Source of the DNA: Fimbriimonas ginsengisoli Gsoil 348
GTDB taxonomy: Bacteria; Armatimonadota; Fimbriimonadia; Fimbriimonadales; Fimbriimonadaceae
Reading direction: 5' to 3'
Length of the DNA: 64,000 nt
Assembly: GCF_000724625.1 (NCBI RefSeq)
Contig: NZ_CP007139.1
Span: 2,170,001 to 2,234,000 of the forward strand
The notes below the pieces were generated by a model. It had not been told where the DNA came from. It searched no databases and was given only the letters and a program-made list of their open reading frames with translations. Below, in pieces: positions 34,997 to 45,400 of this stretch. The position numbers and the translations under genes were made by a program. Within the stretch, counting starts at the first letter, position 1. Every line of letters starts with the position of its first letter.

Positions 34997-36922
34997 TCAC
35001 TTGGATATTTTGCCGACGCGGATGAGCACCGCTCCGTGGGCCGGCACCATGGCGGAGTAGCCGCCGGAGAACGACCCCACGTTGCGGCGCTGCCACAGAT
35101 CGCGCACGGGCTGGCTGCCGCCCAAGTGGGCGTCCAGGTCTTTCCAATCGGCACTAATCTTCGCTCGCTCGTAACCGCGGTTGAATAGACCGACGGCGTA
35201 CGACCCGTCCCACAAAGGGCGCGCCCATACTTCTAGGTCGCCAGTCTTCTTTCGACGAGTAGCAGCTTTGCCGATCGGATCCTGATCGATTTCGACCACG
35301 TCGTGGTTCGTCAGGACTGCCTTGGTGAACGGGTCGAGCTTGGTCAGATCGCAGCCGATGATCAGCGGCGCCGCCAACAGAGACCAGAGCGTGATGTGGG
35401 TGATCTGCTCGTTAGGGGTGAGCCGCGTCGGGCGAGGGTTCGGTCCCCAGCCAAGGTTTCCGACGACCAGCATGTCTGGGTCGTTAAAGCCGCCCGGGCG
35501 GGCGCCCATTGCCTTCTCGCTGTGGGCGAAGCCGATGCCGCTCATGCTCCCCCAAGTGTCGGTGATATCCCCGGTGGTTCGCCAAACGTTGCCTCCGACC
35601 TGCTTGCCCCACTTGAAGACGTCGCCCATGCCGTACTGGCAAAGCGAAAAGACGATGTCTCGTCCCGAGTCGTCGAGCGCGGCGCGCATCATCCGATAAG
35701 GCTTCTGCAGCCCGATTAGGTCCGGCCTCGGCTCGATGTTGCCGTAGCTGCACCAGTCGTATTTGAGGTAGTCGATCCCCCACTTGGCGTACGTCTTGGC
35801 ATCCTGGAATTCGTGCTGCCAGCTTCCCAGATAGCCACCGCACGTTTGCGGGCCGGGTGAGGAGTAGATCCCCAGCTTGAGACCTTGCGAGTGGACATAG
35901 GTTGAGAGCGCGCTCATGTCGGGAAACTTCGCGTTCGGCGTGATCTCGCCGTCTTCGTTCCGCTTCGGCGCTTCCCAACCGTCGTCGATATTGATAAACG
36001 CGTAGCCGGCATCGGCCAGCCCGCTCTTCACGAAGCTGTCGGCGGCGGCGCGAACCTTGTCGGAGTCCACGTTGAGTCCCCAGACGTTCCAGCTATTCCA
36101 ACCCATCGGCGGCGTCAACGCGAGCTGGTGGGATCCAAAAACGAGGCGCAACGAACGGCTGTCTCGCCCTCCCGGCCCCTCGACGGTGATCGTGGCGTTA
36201 TAGCGGCCAGCCTTGGCGACCCGACCCGAAACGATGCCCCGCTGCGCGTCGATCGCCAGCCCTTCGGGGAGACCGGTCGCGCGGTAGCGAAGCGGACGCT
36301 TTCCGCTGGCTGGGATTCGAAAGAGGAAGTCTCGACCCGGCGTACCGCCCACCACTCGGGGGCCGTTGATCTCCGTCCGGCTTGGAGTATCCATCGCGAT
36401 CTTCATCGCGGGTTCCATTGGCATGCCGGATTGGATCGCCTTTCGCTTGCCGGGCAACACGGTGATTCGCGCGTCCGCCCAGTCGGCGTGGTCGTGGTCG
36501 ATTCCGTCGCGGGCGTCCGTCACGAGCAGGCGCAGCACCTTGGCGCCTCTTAGATCGACCTTGACTGCCTTCGGCTTATCGCCCGAATGCATCACGCCAG
36601 AGTCGAACGCCAGCTTTTCACCCGCATAGACACGAAAGACGACGGTTCCTTTCCCCTCGGTCTCGTCGTCGACGCCGACGGTGGCCGTGAACTCTATCGC
36701 CTGGCCTCCGAGCCGCACGATCACCTCGCTCCGGGCGTGGGTACCAACCCCCTCGGCGAACGTTTGCCCACCGAGCTTAAGCGGGTTGCCGTCGACGGTG
36801 CGCGCAACGTTCGGGGCTCCGTAGTCTTGCGACATCGAGTTAAGGCTGAGGTCCTGAAGGCGAACCACATCGGCGCCGTTTTGGGTGGCGAGAGCAAGGG
36901 CGGCAACAAGCGTTGGCGTCAT
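34997..36922 (-). CDS. GH27 alpha-galactosidase with NPCBM domain
   Basis: A 641-residue secreted enzyme (signal peptide 1-13) that removes alpha-linked galactose from oligo- or polysaccharides. Domain order: NPCBM carbohydrate-binding domain (about 19-156), an Ig-like putative domain (183-262), the GH27 barrel (267-540) and a C-terminal beta domain. The barrel begins TPPMGWNSWNVWG and has INIDDGW, YLKYDWC with nucleophile Asp389, WRTTGDITDTW with probable acid/base Asp452, and FNDPDML. The start has no Shine-Dalgarno sequence. It is divergent from a ThuA gene, so they may share regulation. Confidence 0.93.
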   Translation of the reverse strand: MTPTLVAALALATQNGADVVRLQDLSLNSMSQDYGAPNVARTVDGNPLKLGGQTFAEGVGTHARSEVIVRLGGQAIEFTATVGVDDETEGKGTVVFRVYAGEKLAFDSGVMHSGDKPKAVKVDLRGAKVLRLLVTDARDGIDHDHADWADARITVLPGKRKAIQSGMPMEPAMKIAMDTPSRTEINGPRVVGGTPGRDFLFRIPASGKRPLRYRATGLPEGLAIDAQRGIVSGRVAKAGRYNATITVEGPGGRDSRSLRLVFGSHQLALTPPMGWNSWNVWGLNVDSDKVRAAADSFVKSGLADAGYAFINIDDGWEAPKRNEDGEITPNAKFPDMSALSTYVHSQGLKLGIYSSPGPQTCGGYLGSWQHEFQDAKTYAKWGIDYLKYDWCSYGNIEPRPDLIGLQKPYRMMRAALDDSGRDIVFSLCQYGMGDVFKWGKQVGGNVWRTTGDITDTWGSMSGIGFAHSEKAMGARPGGFNDPDMLVVGNLGWGPNPRPTRLTPNEQITHITLWSLLAAPLIIGCDLTKLDPFTKAVLTNHDVVEIDQDPIGKAATRRKKTGDLEVWARPLWDGSYAVGLFNRGYERAKISADWKDLDAHLGGSQPVRDLWQRRNVGSFSGGYSAMVPAHGAVLIRVGKISK

Positions 36923-36975
36923 GTTCCCAGTTTGCGCGTTTACGCATTGCGTTGGAACCCCCTCGCCGCCCTAAA

Positions 36976-37734
36976 ATGACTCCTATGAGTGAAGCTAAGG
37001 CCCTCCGCGTTCTAATTTGGGATGAAAATCCCGCCCACGCTCCGAAAGAGCTCTATCCCGAGAATCTTAGAGGAGCGATCGCGGAAGGTCTTCGCGAGCT
37101 CGGCCCCGAGCTCGAAGTCAAGGTGGCGCACCTGGACGAGCCCGAGCAGGGCGTAACCGATGAGGCGCTCGCCAACACGGACGTCCTGATTTGGTGGGGC
37201 CACGCCCGCCACGGGGAGGTCGAAGACTCGGTGGCGGAGCGAGTGGCTAAGCGGGTCCGCGAAGGGGGCATGGGGTTCGTTGCCCTTCACTCGGCGCACT
37301 ACTCTAAGACCTTCCGCAAGGTACTGGACGCGACCGGTCACCTCAAGGGGGGCTGGCGGGAGAGCAACGACACCGAGGAGATCCGCGTGTGCGCGCCGTG
37401 GCACCCGATCGCCGAAGGGGTAACCGACTTCACTTTGGCGGCGGAAGAGATGTACGGCGGGCCGTTCGACGTTCCCCCTCACGAAGTCCTGGTCCTCCAG
37501 AGCTACTTCCCACTCGGCGGCGAGGTCTTCCCGAGCGGGATTTGCTGGACCGTCGGCGAGGGGATCGACCCGGAATTCACCTCTGGTCCCGGCGGAGGCA
37601 AGGGTCAGGGGCATGGTATCGGCCGAGTCTTTTACTTCCGACCGGGCCACGAGACATACGACACCTACTTCAACCCCAAGGTCCGCAAGGTGATCTACAA
37701 CGCCGTACGCTGGGCAGGCAAGGTCACCGGCTAG
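36976..37734 (+). CDS. ThuA family protein
   Basis: A 252-residue protein (start ATG 36976; ATG 36985 possible). ThuA-like signatures: VLIWDENPAHAPKELYPENLRGAI region, TDVLIWWGHARHGEVEDS, GGMGFVALHSAHYSKTF and GRVFYFRPGHETYDTYFNP. The fold is class I glutamine amidotransferase-like without the catalytic Cys. Members act in trehalose use in rhizobia and are widespread in bacteria with carbohydrate-degrading gene sets. It is divergent from the alpha-galactosidase gene. Confidence 0.87.
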   Translation: MTPMSEAKALRVLIWDENPAHAPKELYPENLRGAIAEGLRELGPELEVKVAHLDEPEQGVTDEALANTDVLIWWGHARHGEVEDSVAERVAKRVREGGMGFVALHSAHYSKTFRKVLDATGHLKGGWRESNDTEEIRVCAPWHPIAEGVTDFTLAAEEMYGGPFDVPPHEVLVLQSYFPLGGEVFPSGICWTVGEGIDPEFTSGPGGGKGQGHGIGRVFYFRPGHETYDTYFNPKVRKVIYNAVRWAGKVTG

Positions 37735-37743
37735 CGGGCGGCC

Positions 37744-38676
37744 ATGTCCCCGATTCTGAGCCGGATTCTGAGAGAAAGCGAGGGCGTCGAAGTGCTCGAG
37801 CTTCTCTCGGAACGGCTCAGTCCGACCGATCTTCAATCGCTCCTTCTAGAAGTGGCTCGGCGTAGGTCGGCCCGGCTCAAACCCGCCCAGCTCCTTGCGG
37901 CTTACGAGAGCAATCGATTCGTTCGTCCCTCCCCGATTTCTCCCACGGAGTTTTTGCGGATCGACGCGCTCGCGTTCGAAGCGGCGCGAGACTTCGAACC
38001 GATCGAGCTTTCGACGGTCTGCCCGCTGGGAGCGTCGTCCGTGGTGGCGACGGTCGATCAGAACAAGGTGGTCTCGACGATGCGCGGCACGGAGGTGGTG
38101 TCCGACTGCACCAACGTGATGGCGCTCGAAGCCGCGGTGCGGCGTCGTAGCGGGACGGCCGAAGTTCGGCTGTGCTGCAGCCACCGGCTGGTGCGGGCAC
38201 AGGAGTTCAAAGGTCCACACTCGTTCGCTCATTTTAAGGCGTTCGCGCTTTGCAGCGCCGGCCGCGACCGGGGGAATCTCGGGTTCGAGCGGGAGGAGTT
38301 GCAACGGCATCTGCAGGTGCATTTGCGGATCCTCTCCGCGGGTCAAGAGAATGGGTGGTTAGACAAGATTAGGGTCGCTCTCACCGACTTCACCGGCGAG
38401 CGGAGAGAGTTCCTGAGCGAAATCGGCGAGCGTCTTTCGTCCGAGTTCAATGGCGTTAGAATGGAACTAGACCCGGACCGCCAGCCGGGGCGTGGCTACT
38501 ACGATGGAATCTGCTTCGGCATTTATGCCGATACCTTGGGTGGCGAAGAGATGTTCCTGGCCGACGGCGGGTTCACGAACTGGACGAGAAGTCTGCTGAG
38601 CAACCACAAAGAGCGGCTACTAATCAGCGGGATGGGAATCGAAAGGATCTGCAGCGTCGCCCGCTCGTCACAGTGA
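37744..38676 (+). CDS. Class II aminoacyl-tRNA synthetase-like protein (HisRS/HisZ-like core)
   Basis: A 310-residue protein. After a helical N-terminus (1-75) there is a stretch recalling the class II catalytic core: LVRAQEFKGPHSFAHFKAFA (about 149-168, motif 2-like), GRGYYDGICFGIYA (249-262, like the YYTG motif of HisRS), and SGMGIERI (295-302, motif 3-like). No anticodon-binding domain is present, and the length matches HisZ-type or other paralogues. It may be an amino acid-activating or regulatory paralogue. It begins nine bases after the ThuA stop and is followed at two bases by a small membrane protein gene. Confidence 0.5.
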   Translation: MSPILSRILRESEGVEVLELLSERLSPTDLQSLLLEVARRRSARLKPAQLLAAYESNRFVRPSPISPTEFLRIDALAFEAARDFEPIELSTVCPLGASSVVATVDQNKVVSTMRGTEVVSDCTNVMALEAAVRRRSGTAEVRLCCSHRLVRAQEFKGPHSFAHFKAFALCSAGRDRGNLGFEREELQRHLQVHLRILSAGQENGWLDKIRVALTDFTGERREFLSEIGERLSSEFNGVRMELDPDRQPGRGYYDGICFGIYADTLGGEEMFLADGGFTNWTRSLLSNHKERLLISGMGIERICSVARSSQ

Positions 38677-38677
38677 T

Positions 38678-39016
38678 ATGCACCGAAACCGTAACATCGT
38701 TGCGACGGTGATCGCTCTGTTCCTCGCAGCCGGAGGCGGCTACTACGTGGCCCGACATCGGCTGCGGGCCGACTGCGTCGGCTCCTGGCAACTGGAGCTG
38801 CCGGCCGGATCGGGTGGCACGGGACGGCGGTTGATTCTTCTCTCCGACGGGACCGGCGATCTGGACGGGACCGCCTTCCACTACCGCGTCGTGGACGACT
38901 GTATCGTCTCCAAGTACTCGGCCAAAGACCTTTACGTGTGGCCCTACAAAGTAAAGGACGGCAAGCTGACGCTCACCGCCTTCAAGGCCACCGATACGTA
39001 CGTCCGAGTGGACTAA
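38678..39016 (+). CDS. Small membrane-anchored protein, unknown
   Basis: A 112-residue protein. Residues 8-25 are hydrophobic (VATVIALFLAAGGGYYVA) and serve as an anchor or signal. The rest is a small beta-rich domain (GSWQLELPAGSGGTGRRLIL, then FHYRVVDDCIVSKYSAKDLY) that resembles lipocalin-like DUF domains. It starts two bases after the aaRS-like stop. Confidence 0.55.
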   Translation: MHRNRNIVATVIALFLAAGGGYYVARHRLRADCVGSWQLELPAGSGGTGRRLILLSDGTGDLDGTAFHYRVVDDCIVSKYSAKDLYVWPYKVKDGKLTLTAFKATDTYVRVD

Positions 39017-39067
39017 CTTCGTAGCGACGGTGAACCGGCCGGTTTGGACACCTGCCGATCCTCTGTT

Positions 39068-39850
39068 TTACTCGGAGGGGTACGGGAAGAATTTATCGCT
39101 GTTGCAGAGGTTCTCCGCGCCAAGGCGGGTGCAGCCGGCAAACGATTTATCGCACATACGCGTGGTCGGATATTGGTGAACGAGGATGCATCCGCTTAGG
39201 TACACCGAGTTCCACATGGCGGTCGGCGTCGTTCTTTTCGCGTGTCCGTCGAAGAACGAAGCGTTCATACCGTTCGCGTGGCGGTCGGCGAAGACGACCA
39301 TGTGGCCGGGGCGCCGCGGATCTTCGCTCATGTCGCCGTCGAACGCCTCCAGCCAGGGCTCGCTGAGTGCCCGGCCGTCCGATCCCTTCGCCCATTTCTC
39401 GCCGATCAAGATGATCTCCGCTGGGCGGCCGATCTGCGACATGTTCAGGTACTCGGCCGAGGCGCTTGCGACGTAAGACCGGGGAATCGACGCAAGCCCG
39501 TCGGAATCCGGGCTAAGGGTTGGCGTCGAGTCGCTGGGACAGCGATACACCTCTTTGTTCTTTATGTACGGCATCAGCATGTTCCACCAGCGGGCGCCGT
39601 TATTGGTGTTGGGGATCGAGACGTTGGCCCGGGTCGAGGCGGCGTTCGTCGAGGCGCGGAAGAGCATTTGATCGTCGAAGTCGCCCAGATAAAGCTGAGT
39701 GCCCACGCCGATCTGTTTCATGTTCGACATGCAGGCGCTCCCCTTGGCCGCCTCTTTCGCTTGGGAGAAAACTGGGAAGAGGATGGCGGCGAGGATCGCG
39801 ATGATCGCGATGACGACGAGGAGTTCGATGAGGGTGAAGGCGTTTCGCAT
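39068..39850 (-). CDS. DUF1559-like prepilin-type protein
   Basis: A 260-residue protein. The start at 39850 has the ribosome-binding site AAGGAG and gives [20 protein letters not shown], the prepilin cleavage and N-methylation motif. After it come [33 protein letters not shown], and near the end [10 protein letters not shown], the H-x9-DG-like hallmark of the DUF1559 family abundant in Armatimonadota and Planctomycetota. A frame upstream to 40198 has no such start and is not used. Such proteins are probably surface-displayed; their function is unknown. Confidence 0.9.
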   Translation of the reverse strand: MRNAFTLIELLVVIAIIAILAAILFPVFSQAKEAAKGSACMSNMKQIGVGTQLYLGDFDDQMLFRASTNAASTRANVSIPNTNNGARWWNMLMPYIKNKEVYRCPSDSTPTLSPDSDGLASIPRSYVASASAEYLNMSQIGRPAEIILIGEKWAKGSDGRALSEPWLEAFDGDMSEDPRRPGHMVVFADRHANGMNASFFDGHAKRTTPTAMWNSVYLSGCILVHQYPTTRMCDKSFAGCTRLGAENLCNSDKFFPYPSE

Positions 39851-39923
39851 AAGGCGCTCCTTGGGAACGGCGAGATCATACTGCACAAAAAAGTAAAGAT
39901 TCAAGGGGACTATGCTGTTTGGC

Positions 39924-40508
39924 ATGGCAGAAGAGAAAAAACCGATCCGACCGGAAGAAAGCCTGGCGAAAATGGTTGCCGCGTTGAAGGAGACCACCGG
40001 CCGCTCTTTGGAAGAGTGGGTCGAAGTGATCAAGGAGAAAGGGTGGCAGAAGCACGGCGAGATCGTCTCAGGCATCAAGTCGGAGTTCGGCGTGACCCAT
40101 GGATACGCGAACCAGATCGCTCTGCGGTCGAAGGATTTGCTCGCCGGGGCCGAACCGAAAGCGGAAAGCGGCGATCCGGTGGCGGAGATGTTTTCCAAGC
40201 GTCCGGATGCGAAGGCGGTTTACGACGTCTTGGCGCCCAAGATCCAGGCTTTCGGCTCGGATGTCGATGTCGCTCCGAAGAAGGGGTATCTGAGTCTGCG
40301 CCGGGCGAAGCAGTTCGCCGTCCTGCAACCCGCCGCCGGACGTCTAGACGTGGGAATCCAGCTCAAGGGGATTGAACCCGTCGGCCGGCTAGAGGCGTCG
40401 GGGAGCTTCAACGCGATGCTCACTCACCGTGTTCGAGTGACAAGTGCCGATGAGGTCGACCCGGAATTGCTCGGTTGGCTGCGCAACGCGTATGAAGCAG
40501 CAAAGTAG
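39924..40508 (+). CDS. DUF4287/DUF5655 domain protein
   Basis: A 194-residue protein (start ATG 39924; ATG 39912 possible). The N-terminal half ([20 protein letters not shown], then [20 protein letters not shown] and [14 protein letters not shown]) is DUF4287-like; the C-terminal half ([20 protein letters not shown], then [19 protein letters not shown] and [10 protein letters not shown]) is DUF5655-like. Both are small cytoplasmic domains of unknown function. It is divergent from the DUF1559-like gene. Confidence 0.8.
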   Translation: MAEEKKPIRPEESLAKMVAALKETTGRSLEEWVEVIKEKGWQKHGEIVSGIKSEFGVTHGYANQIALRSKDLLAGAEPKAESGDPVAEMFSKRPDAKAVYDVLAPKIQAFGSDVDVAPKKGYLSLRRAKQFAVLQPAAGRLDVGIQLKGIEPVGRLEASGSFNAMLTHRVRVTSADEVDPELLGWLRNAYEAAK

Positions 40509-40659
40509 CGCAGGTTCAAAGTAGGACTCGATAGGGCTAAGAGTGCGGTCCGTTGGGCACTTTTCATGGGTAAGGGTAAGGAAATTTCTTAAGGGTCCCG
40601 AGAGTTAGGTAGGCAACCTAAACCGAAGCCACTGTAAAGAATTTAGCACGGACCAGAAA

Positions 40660-41076
40660 ATGATGTTCAACCTTAAGTCTCGTAAAAACCGCCGTGGTTT
40701 CACCCTCGTCGAACTCCTCGTCGTCGTCCTGATCCTCGCCACTCTTATGGCAGTCGCGTTGCCGCTCTACCTGAGCTCGGTCGCTGACTCCAGTAAGAAG
40801 ACGTGCCGCGCCAACATGCAGTCGATCGCCAACGCCGCCCAGGCATGGAAGGTGAAGAACCGAGCTGCCGACTTCACCACGATGACGATCTCCGCTCTCA
40901 CTCCCGACCTCGGCGCGGTGCCGAGCTGTCCGGACGGCGGCGCTTACTCGATCGCCACCACCGGTTCGGTCAACGACGAGAGCGGCGCCTCCACCGCCAT
41001 CCCCACCGGCTCCCTCGGCATCAGCTGCAACAAAGCCGGCCACAACGGCTTCATCCCTGGCGTGATGACCAAGTAA
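40660..41076 (+). CDS. Type IV pilin-like protein
   Basis: A 138-residue protein with SRKNRRGFTLVELLVVVLIL at residues 7-26, a textbook pilin leader and N-methylation motif (cleavage after Gly, Glu5 in the mature protein). The mature domain (YLSSVADSSKKTCRANMQSI) is short and has three cysteines. No Shine-Dalgarno sequence precedes the ATG. A strong terminator ends the transcription unit. Confidence 0.88.
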   Translation: MMFNLKSRKNRRGFTLVELLVVVLILATLMAVALPLYLSSVADSSKKTCRANMQSIANAAQAWKVKNRAADFTTMTISALTPDLGAVPSCPDGGAYSIATTGSVNDESGASTAIPTGSLGISCNKAGHNGFIPGVMTK

Positions 41077-41102
41077 GTCGAAAAGCGCCTGAAGACTCCC
41101 CG

Positions 41103-41135
41103 GCCGCGGCTCCCGAAAGGGACCGCGGCTTTTTT
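41103..41135 (+). terminator. Rho-independent terminator after the pilin gene
   Basis: GCCGCGG (41103-41109) pairs with CCGCGGC (41123-41129) through CTCCC-gaaa-GGGA with a single bulged base, then T6 at 41130-41135. This is the cleanest terminator in the window. Confidence 0.9.
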
Positions 41136-41188
41136 GTCGCAACGGCCCCTGGGGAGCTCCAGGGTGCTACATTAACGGTCCACCCTCC

Positions 41189-42445
41189 ATGTCCACCGTC
41201 ACCTTTCTGCACTGTGCGGACATCCACTTGGACAGCAAACTGCTCGGCCTCGAGCGGTACGAAGGCGCGCCCGTCGACGAGCTTCGAAGCGCCTCCCGTA
41301 AGGCTCTTGCCGAGCTCACTTTGGTAGCGATCAACGAAGGCGTCGATCTAGTTCTCATTGCGGGCGATGTTTTCGACGGAGATTGGAAGGATTACAACAC
41401 CGGCCTGTTCTTCTCGAAGCAGATGAGCCTGCTTCGAGACGCGGGAATCCCAGTGGTGATGATCGCAGGAAATCACGACGCTGAGTCGCAGATCTCTCGC
41501 TCGCTTCGCTATCCGGATAACGTCCGGGTTCTATCTACCGATAAACCGGCTACCGAATACTTCCCGAACATCGGAATCGCCGTTCACGGGCAAGGATTCA
41601 GGACGAGGGAGGTACTCGACGACCTAAGCGCGGCCTACCCAAAACCCGAAGGGGGCTTCGTCAACGTCGGCATGCTCCACACCAGCGCCGACGGCCGGGA
41701 AGGGCACGACTCCTACGCTCCGTGCGACCCTCGCGTGCTTGCGCAAAGGGGATACGACTACTGGGCGCTAGGCCACGTCCACAAGCGCGAAACGCTGCTC
41801 CGCGTCCCGGAGCATCCTTGTTGGGCCGTCTTTCCCGGAAATCTCCAAGGCCGGCATGCCCGTGAGACCGGCGATAAGGGATTCAGCATCGTGCGCGTCG
41901 AGGATGGTCAGGTCCTTGCTCCGGTCCACCACGCCTGCGACGTGGTCCGCTGGGCGGAATGCAGGGTCGACGCGACCGGGATCCCCGACGGCGAGTCGCT
42001 GTTGGCCGCCGTCCACCTCGCTTTGCTGGCCGTCCAGGACGGCGCGGGCGGTCGTCTGGTTGCCGCCCGGGTCACAATTCACGGCCGTTCTCGCGCGCGG
42101 GCAGCGATCGAACGGGACCGGGAAGGGTTCGTCACCGAGGTCCGCAACCTCGCCAACCACCTCAGTGGCGCGGGGCTGTGGGTCGAAAAGGTGCGGATCG
42201 AGCTCAAGGGCGACCACGACGTGGCATCCCTCCGGACCAAGGACGAGCCGATCGGCGATCTCCTTCGAGCGCTTGACGAGCTTCCGTCGACCTTGCTGGA
42301 GGTCCTAAACGAGGACCTGCGCCCGATCGCGGCTCAACTTCCGAGGGAAGTTCTCGAACGTTTGGAAGGTTTCGGCGCGGAGGAGTGGATCCGCAGGTTG
42401 ACGCCGGATGTTCAGGAGCTATTGGTTTCTAAGGTGCTCGACTGA
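41189..42445 (+). CDS. SbcD/YhaO-like metallophosphoesterase
   Basis: A 418-residue nuclease-type subunit. Metal-binding motifs: CADIHLD (residues 9-15), IAGDVFDG, IAGNHDAE and the later ALGHVHKRE. These define the calcineurin-like phosphoesterase of the Mre11/SbcD/YhaO family. The start at 41189 follows a hairpin. Its TGA shares one base with the ATG of the next gene (TGATG), so it pairs with the YhaN-like ATPase as the two subunits of a DNA-end processing complex. Confidence 0.87.
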   Translation: MSTVTFLHCADIHLDSKLLGLERYEGAPVDELRSASRKALAELTLVAINEGVDLVLIAGDVFDGDWKDYNTGLFFSKQMSLLRDAGIPVVMIAGNHDAESQISRSLRYPDNVRVLSTDKPATEYFPNIGIAVHGQGFRTREVLDDLSAAYPKPEGGFVNVGMLHTSADGREGHDSYAPCDPRVLAQRGYDYWALGHVHKRETLLRVPEHPCWAVFPGNLQGRHARETGDKGFSIVRVEDGQVLAPVHHACDVVRWAECRVDATGIPDGESLLAAVHLALLAVQDGAGGRLVAARVTIHGRSRARAAIERDREGFVTEVRNLANHLSGAGLWVEKVRIELKGDHDVASLRTKDEPIGDLLRALDELPSTLLEVLNEDLRPIAAQLPREVLERLEGFGAEEWIRRLTPDVQELLVSKVLD

Positions 42446-45400
42446 TGCGGATCCGGACGCTCAACCTTGAAGCCTATGGCCCGTTCGAAGGGGAGATCCT
42501 CACGTTCGAAACGTCTTCGCGAGGCTTCCATATCGTGTACGGCCCGAATGAGGCGGGCAAGAGCAGCGCTCTCCGGGCGATCGAGGCGCTCCTCTTCGGA
42601 ATCGAAACCAAGACCGACGACAATTTTCGCCACGAGTACAAGAAGCTTCGCATCTCCGCTGAGTTGGAAGGATCCGAAAACCTGTTCGTGCGCCGCCGCA
42701 AGGGGCGGGAAAAGACCCTGCTCGACGCCGCCGACCGTGACATCGATCCGGCGATTCTCGACCGGATGCTGGGCGGAGCGTCTCGTGAGCTGTTTCGCGA
42801 TTTGTGGGGGCTTAGCTACGCCACGTTGCGGGCGGGCGCTCAGGATCTGCTGCAGCAACAGGGAAACTTGACCAACGCCCTCTTCCAATCGGGTGGGTTG
42901 GTCCACCTGAACGCGCTGCTGAAAGATTTGGAAGCCGAGGCGAAGAAGCTCTATCGGCCGCAAGGCTCATCCGTTTTCAAGGCGCTCAGTGAAACCCATA
43001 AGCTCGCCCGGCTGAGGATGAACGGCGCCTCGGTTAGTGGCTCCCAATACGATCGGGTGCGCAAGGGTGAAGAGGTCGAGCGGCAGAATCGCGATGCAAA
43101 GGAGCTCGACTTCCAGCAGATCCAAGCCGAATTAGGGCGGCTCGAACGGCTCAAAAACGCGGCGCCGACGGTTGGCCAATACCTTGCGGCCTCTCAGCGT
43201 CTCTCCGATCTCGGTCGACTCCCCCAATTGCCGGGCGACTCCCGGAGTCGAAGGACCGAATGCGAGCTGCAGATTTCGATTGCGGCGAGTCAAGCCGAAG
43301 CCGCGGAAGCTCGCGCGGAGCGCGAGCGGACAGCGATCGATCGGTTGGAGGTGGACGACGCGGTTTTGGAGCGCCAGAACGAGGTTCGAGACTTGGTCCT
43401 CGCCGCCGCGCGGGTACGCGAGGCGTTAGGAAAAGTGGATGCGGAGCACCGGCCCGTCTTTGAGCTGAAGACCGAAGAGGTCCGCCGGGCGATCGCGACG
43501 TACGGACTGGGCGTCTCGCTGGATCGGATCGAAAACGATCTGCCCGATCAACGGACCCGGTCGCGCTTGCGGGCATTGGGCGCTGCTTACGACAAAGCTT
43601 TAGGGGATTTGAGCTCACGGAGCGAGGCCGTAGACGCATCGCGCCGGGAGGTGTCGTGGTGGGAGGAGGAGTGGGAAGGTCTGCCTGCCGAGGTCCCATT
43701 GGAGGGACTGGTGGCGGCGATTGAGAGCGCTCGCGCGCTCGGAGATATCGAGGACCGACTCACACGCCTCCGGGCGGAGAATCAGCGAAATCGCCGTCAG
43801 CTCGACGATCGCCTCGCCGCGATGTCGCCGGGCGTAGGCGGCTGGGACGCCCTCGCGCGGGCGTCGATCCCGAATGAAGCGGCGGTGGCGTCGTCGAAAC
43901 GTCGCTTCGAGTCGGTAGCCGGCGAGCTTCGCGAGGCAGAGTCCGAGCTTAGACGCGAACAGGAGGATCTGCTTCGTGCCAAAAGCGAACTTCGTCAGCT
44001 CGAATCCTCCGGCCGCGTGCTGCAAAGAGAAGATGTGGAGTCGGCTCGCCGCGACCGCGACGAGCTCTTCGGCGAGCTCCGGCAGCATTGGCAATCGGCG
44101 TCGGAAGCAGAGATCGGACTATATCAGACCAAGGTTGAATCGAGCGACCGGATCGCCGACGAGCTGGGCCGCGACGCCGAGCGAGTGTCGCGAGCAACCC
44201 AGTTACGCGAGAAGATCGAGTCTTCGGAGGAGCGCATCGCATTGCTGGTCGATCGCCAAGGTCTCGTGGTGTCGGAAGCGGAGGCGGCGGACCGGGAATG
44301 GAAAGCCCTTTGGCGTCCGGCAAGCGTCGTCCCTTTGGGGCACGAGGCGATGGAGCGTTGGCGGTTGGAGCGGGCCACGCTCTTGGCCGACCACCAAAGT
44401 CTCGGCAGGTCTGAGTCGGAAGCAGCGGATCTCGACCGAAGAGTTCGGGAAGCGTGCGCGGCGCTTGACGCGGTGAGCGAAACGGGCGATTCGCTCTCAA
44501 TCCGGCTTAACCACGCGATGAAAACCGCGGAACGCCTTGCCTCTCAAAAGCAGCGGCGTGAGGAGATCGCCAAGCTTCTGCGGCAAGAGCGGGTCCGGCT
44601 TCGAGATGCGGAGGCAGCTCTTAAAACGGCGCAAGCCACCCGCGATTTGGCCGAGGGAGCGTGGCGGAATGCGGCGAGCGCCTTCGGTTCGGACGCAACC
44701 TGGGCCGAGGTCGGGGAAGCGCTGGATGGGCTCGGATTGATTGACGCGGCGGTGCAAGCCCGATCGGCGGCGTCGGCTGCGATCGAGGCAGCCCGAGCGC
44801 AGGCGGAGGAGTTCGAACGATCCGCGAAGCTGCTCGGGGACGCCCTTGGAGAAACAGAACGAGATCCGGCCCTCCTCGCGGCTAGGCTAGACGCCCGCCT
44901 CCGAACCGCTCAAGCTTCATCGGCGGAAAGGACTCAGCGCCAAGAGCGGCTGGTTTTAGAGACCCAAGAGGCGGAGGGCCACCGGAAAGCCGAGGAGAGA
45001 GGCCGCGCCGAGATCGCCGCGCTGCTGCTCGTGGCCGGCGCCTCGGACCTCGCCGACCTGGAGCGGATCGAACGGCTTTGCGAGTTGCGTGACCAGTACG
45101 CGGAGACGAAGCGGACAGCGGAAGAAACTCTGGCTGCCTTCGTGGGTGGCGGCGACCTGGATCGGTTTGTCCGGGAGGTCGACTCCGAAGATCGGGACTC
45201 CCTCCCGGCGCGGATCTCGGTTCAAGAGGCGCGGGCGGAGGCGGCGCGGGAAGGTGCAAACAGGGCAAGAGAAGATTGGAAAGAGGCGAATATGAAGCTC
45301 CAAGCGATCGCTGGGGCCGACGATGCCGCCGATGCGGCGGCCGACATGGAGAGCGCCGCCGCCGGAATGGCGACCACGTTCGAGCGGTACGCCAGTGTCC

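Noticed and set aside
36913-36975. ThuA start at 36913
   Set aside because: The extra 21 residues are not typical of the family and overlap the divergent alpha-galactosidase start.
39851-40198. N-terminal extension of the DUF1559-like protein
   Set aside because: The prepilin motif must be at the N-terminus, and AAGGAG lies just before 39850.
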